This document shows positions 61,406 through 64,000 of a stretch of 64,000 nt of DNA, piece by piece. A model generated the notes under the pieces. It had not been told where the DNA came from, did not search any database, and was given only the letters and a program-made list of their open reading frames with translations. Each line of letters starts with the position of its first letter. Position 1 is the stretch's first letter. The stretch comes from Parietichytrium sp. I65-24A (lineage: Eukaryota; Sar; Bigyra; Thraustochytrida; Thraustochytriidae). The translations under genes and the position numbers were made by a program. The stretch lies in assembly GCA_012862575.1 (NCBI GenBank), contig BLSF01000018.1, positions 67,680 to 131,679 on the forward strand. The letters are read 5' to 3'.

Positions 61406-64000
61406 ATGTCTGTCGTTCCGAGCTTGCAGACTGCCCTCCACTCGAGATGGGCAGCACAGAACTTTGTAAAAGAGCAGCTCTTAGAAGCAGCTCAACTATT
61501 CCGGGATGGTGTCCGAGAGGCCGAAATTTCCGCGCTGACCCTCGCACCAGAGCAACTCGACAAAGACTTTCCAATGATTTTGGTGTTTGTGAGCAGCTGT
61601 GTGCCGTCTTTCACTGAGCTGCACCAAAAGGCGGAAAACTCTGACCACTTGTCAGCATCTTTGAGGCTATTCGACTTTGAGCTTGAACAAGTCATGCTTT
61701 TCCTTTCCGAAATCGTTGGTCGCTGCAGCACGCGGACTCTTCATAGCGATGTGCGAGGGTTCATGCAAATTATTGACGTGTGCTTGTCGCTCCTTTGCGA
61801 ACCTCAAGATGGTCTGGCGACAGCTTTGGCGAGCAGTGAAGAGGCAAGATACGCTGCAAGTCGAGTAATTACGAATTTGCTAGGCAACGAAGAAAAGTTG
61901 ACTGAAAGCATACCATACGACATGATGTGCAAGGATCAGAGCATCCTGCAGAGTGTGTTTGCCCAGCTTACTCTGTCTCTGCTGAAGGGTGCTGAAAAAG
62001 AGAGGCTCAAGCCTTTACGGCTGTCGAACATGAAAGCGCTCTGCAGCATTTTCTTAAATGTTGGACATCGGGATGCAGGCCTGCTTGAGAAGGTGCTCCC
62101 AGGTGTGACTGGATCAATGATTCGCGTTATTCTGGCAGACTTTAAAACACCCGGATCGATTCGTTCTGAGGGCTTGCGAGTGTGGAGGTTATGCTTGATC
62201 CCGGTCTTGGAGGCGCGAAAGACGAATGGTGAGCCAGGAGGAAAGCAAGGCAGCAACTCCAGCAGCTCCCTGGGGACTCAATTTCGTCGGGCTCATGGGA
62301 AAGTGCGGGCTCTGGATTCAAATCTTGATACTATTTGCCGCCACCTGTTTGTGGCATTGGAGAAGATCTCTTCCTCGCCGAACGTGGCTGCGTGTGAAAA
62401 TAGTGCTGTACACATACAGATTGCTCAGCTCGCTGGCGACATCCTTCGAAGCCGAGCTGGCTCGACAACGTCCAGTTCGGTCGACGCTCAGTTTTCTGCC
62501 CTTTTGATTGGTCTCCTTGTTCAAGGGTCACGCGACGCAAGGGCGGTCATTTCCGCAGCAAATAAAGAGAAACTCGAGGAGGCGATGCGAGCTTTGCACG
62601 AGGCTGACGGTGGTGCAGACTGGCAAGAGATTATCGTCCCGGCGCTCGAGAGAAAATTCTTTGCTTTGATTACTTCGCTTCCGAGACAAGCAAAGAGCAG
62701 CGACGAAGCAATCTTGAGATCCGCATTGAGAATGTGTTCTGGAATCGTCAGCATCCTTGGGGAAAACGCTGAGATAGTTCTTTCTGAGGCACGCACGTTT
62801 TCGCTAGTGTTGCGCAGTTTCGCGGACTTGGCAGAGCTTGCAAACGTGGGGTCTCTCGCAATCGAGCAGAGGCGCATTCAAGTCGTGGGAAGCGATAAAG
62901 AAGAGAGCCATGCAGAGTTTCCTAAGCATGATTTCCTGCATTTCTTAGAGAAGGATTCTATCATTTGCGTTCGTCAGGCAATATCAAGTGTAGCAAAAGC
63001 GATAGGTGTAACTTTCTTTGTGCGGCAAGTTGTCGAAGTCGTCAAGACTGCTTTGAATGGTCCAAATAGCGGCGAAGCGACTGAAATCGCCAATCAGTCG
63101 CAAATGATTTTCCATGACAGGATCAACGAGTTGCTGTTATTACTATGTATGTTATTGAGCGAGCCGGATATAGTTTCACCTGGAGAAAGGGCAGGGCTCG
63201 CAAGCATGGTATTTCGATCGTTAATAGCATTGCAAATCAGCCAAAGAACTGTGCCAGACCCCCAGACTCGAAGTATATATTTGCAACTCTTGGCAACCAC
63301 GTTCAATCTGTGCCCGGATAGCACCCTAGCCGGCCGGTGGCTTGTCGATGCGCTGTACGCAGTCTTGGAAGAATTCAATTCGGGACTTGACAATCGCGCA
63401 GACCAGGTATCTGTGGCCGCTAGCGGAGCGTTGAAAACCATTGCCCTTTGCTGCGACTTTGACTCCTCCTCAGAATTAGTAAAGTCCAACATGGATTACA
63501 TTCTTGAAGCAATCGTATATAGGTTAGAGAATTTAGACCTGTACCCTGGGACACCGTCTGTACTAGGTGCCGTGTTTCAGCTTCTTGGGTCAGGCAATGC
63601 GTCAGGATCGGAAAGCGACGTGGACCCATATTTGAGAGACATGATTGAATCTATGCTCTCGACTTTGGAACTCCATAGTACAGACAAGGACGAGTCAATC
63701 TTGCTCGGAATTCTAACAAGTCTCTTTGAGGCCATGCGCTTCATAGAAGTTACTCGGTTCACTGAGCGGCCTGAAATTCGAAAGAGTGCTGACTCTGGAA
63801 ATGCTGGCAAATGCGAGTTGGAGTGCTTCCTTGAGGAGGCAGCCTCTCGCGCCAAGAGCGGTGATGACGAAGATATGAATGAGTCAAGAGATGAGCCTCT
63901 CCTGGAGACAGGTCGCAGTCATGGTAAGATGTCGAACCCAAACGTGCAACTCGCAAAAGATGTGGCGCTTCAGGTTCGGCACTTGACTGTCAAGGGATCT
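61406..64000 (+). CDS. TTI1: TTI1-like HEAT-repeat protein (TELO2-interacting protein 1), partial
   Basis: From the ATG at 61406 one frame stays open for 865 codons to the end of the window; a TGA at 61361 bounds it upstream. It is helical throughout and rich in Leu, Ala, Glu and Ser, like an alpha-solenoid. The best signature is near residue 230: KVLPGVTGSMIRVILADFKTPGSIRSEGLRVW, with the spacing and residues of the conserved TTI1 element (LPGI-x-x-ALTRII-x-GDF). About 40 residues later comes FRRAHGKVRALDSNLDTICRHLF, matching the next helix pair. TTI1 joins TELO2 and TTI2 in the TTT complex, a co-chaperone that stabilises PIKK kinases such as ATM, ATR and TOR. The C-terminal part is cut off. 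The assignment rests on this segment and overall character. Confidence 0.7.
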   Translation, partial: MSVVPSLQTALHSRWAAQNFVKEQLLEAAQLFRDGVREAEISALTLAPEQLDKDFPMILVFVSSCVPSFTELHQKAENSDHLSASLRLFDFELEQVMLFLSEIVGRCSTRTLHSDVRGFMQIIDVCLSLLCEPQDGLATALASSEEARYAASRVITNLLGNEEKLTESIPYDMMCKDQSILQSVFAQLTLSLLKGAEKERLKPLRLSNMKALCSIFLNVGHRDAGLLEKVLPGVTGSMIRVILADFKTPGSIRSEGLRVWRLCLIPVLEARKTNGEPGGKQGSNSSSSLGTQFRRAHGKVRALDSNLDTICRHLFVALEKISSSPNVAACENSAVHIQIAQLAGDILRSRAGSTTSSSVDAQFSALLIGLLVQGSRDARAVISAANKEKLEEAMRALHEADGGADWQEIIVPALERKFFALITSLPRQAKSSDEAILRSALRMCSGIVSILGENAEIVLSEARTFSLVLRSFADLAELANVGSLAIEQRRIQVVGSDKEESHAEFPKHDFLHFLEKDSIICVRQAISSVAKAIGVTFFVRQVVEVVKTALNGPNSGEATEIANQSQMIFHDRINELLLLLCMLLSEPDIVSPGERAGLASMVFRSLIALQISQRTVPDPQTRSIYLQLLATTFNLCPDSTLAGRWLVDALYAVLEEFNSGLDNRADQVSVAASGALKTIALCCDFDSSSELVKSNMDYILEAIVYRLENLDLYPGTPSVLGAVFQLLGSGNASGSESDVDPYLRDMIESMLSTLELHSTDKDESILLGILTSLFEAMRFIEVTRFTERPEIRKSADSGNAGKCELECFLEEAASRAKSGDDEDMNESRDEPLLETGRSHGKMSNPNVQLAKDVALQVRHLTVKGS

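Overview
This window is nuclear DNA from a unicellular eukaryote. The genes are monocistronic and lie on both strands. Several have GT-AG introns of about 73-113 bp, with one of 390 bp, and the non-coding DNA is full of microsatellites and CT/GA tracts. The gene content includes a class C (GABA-B-like) seven-helix receptor, a plant-type arogenate dehydrogenase domain, a single AP2/ERF-domain protein, a 4xCBS+PB1 tail-anchored protein and a TKL kinase. Together these suggest a stramenopile-type protist, perhaps a thraustochytrid/labyrinthulomycete. That assignment is inference from gene content and no organism-specific marker is present.

Layout. 1-2 kb: the 3' end of an unidentified gene, then a four-exon RPA3 gene (replication protein A small subunit). 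2-8.6 kb (-): a 2,152-residue chromatin-reader protein with FYRN/FYRC, two TFIIS-N-like modules, DDT/WHIM, bromodomain and WW. 9.8-15.8 kb: a secreted protein with two vWD-like repeats (-), an EF-hand protein (+, 3 exons), an unidentified protein (-) and a protein with Sfi1-like helical repeats (+). 16-20.2 kb: a membrane-anchored class II CCA-adding/poly(A) polymerase-like protein (-), divergent from ARP6 (+). 20.7-22.6 kb (-): the AP2 protein. 22.6-28.2 kb is a gene-poor stretch. 28.2-30.6 kb (-): the CBS-PB1 protein. 30.6-35.8 kb is a second gene-poor stretch. 35.8-38.3 kb (+): the class C receptor. 39-44.5 kb (-): an FHA-RING-PDZ protein, a transmembrane TKL kinase and an 8-TM protein. 44.9-46.7 kb (-): a seven-exon O-acetylhomoserine sulfhydrylase. 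47.4-51.6 kb (-): two poorly characterised proteins and a three-exon SLC35-type nucleotide-sugar transporter. 52.6-53.3 kb (+): ERCC1. 54.6-55.7 kb (+): a tail-anchored protein with an N-terminal LIR-like motif. 57.5-60.7 kb (+): a fusion of prephenate/arogenate dehydratase, arogenate dehydrogenase and class I aminotransferase. 61.4 kb to the end (+): a TTI1-like HEAT-repeat protein running off the window.

Functional themes. DNA repair and chromatin are well represented: RPA3, ERCC1, ARP6, TTI1, the bromodomain/WHIM protein and the FHA-RING protein. Amino-acid synthesis is represented by the Phe/Tyr fusion enzyme and the sulfhydrylase, and signalling by the receptor, kinase, EF-hand and CBS-PB1 proteins. 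There is no operon-like organisation; neighbouring genes share at most divergent promoter regions. The most noteworthy items are the dehydratase-dehydrogenase-aminotransferase fusion, the two unusual multidomain nuclear proteins (FYR-TFIIS-WHIM-bromodomain-WW and FHA-RING-PDZ), the candidate tail-anchored LIR protein, and GTAC-type palindromes that recur in non-coding DNA.
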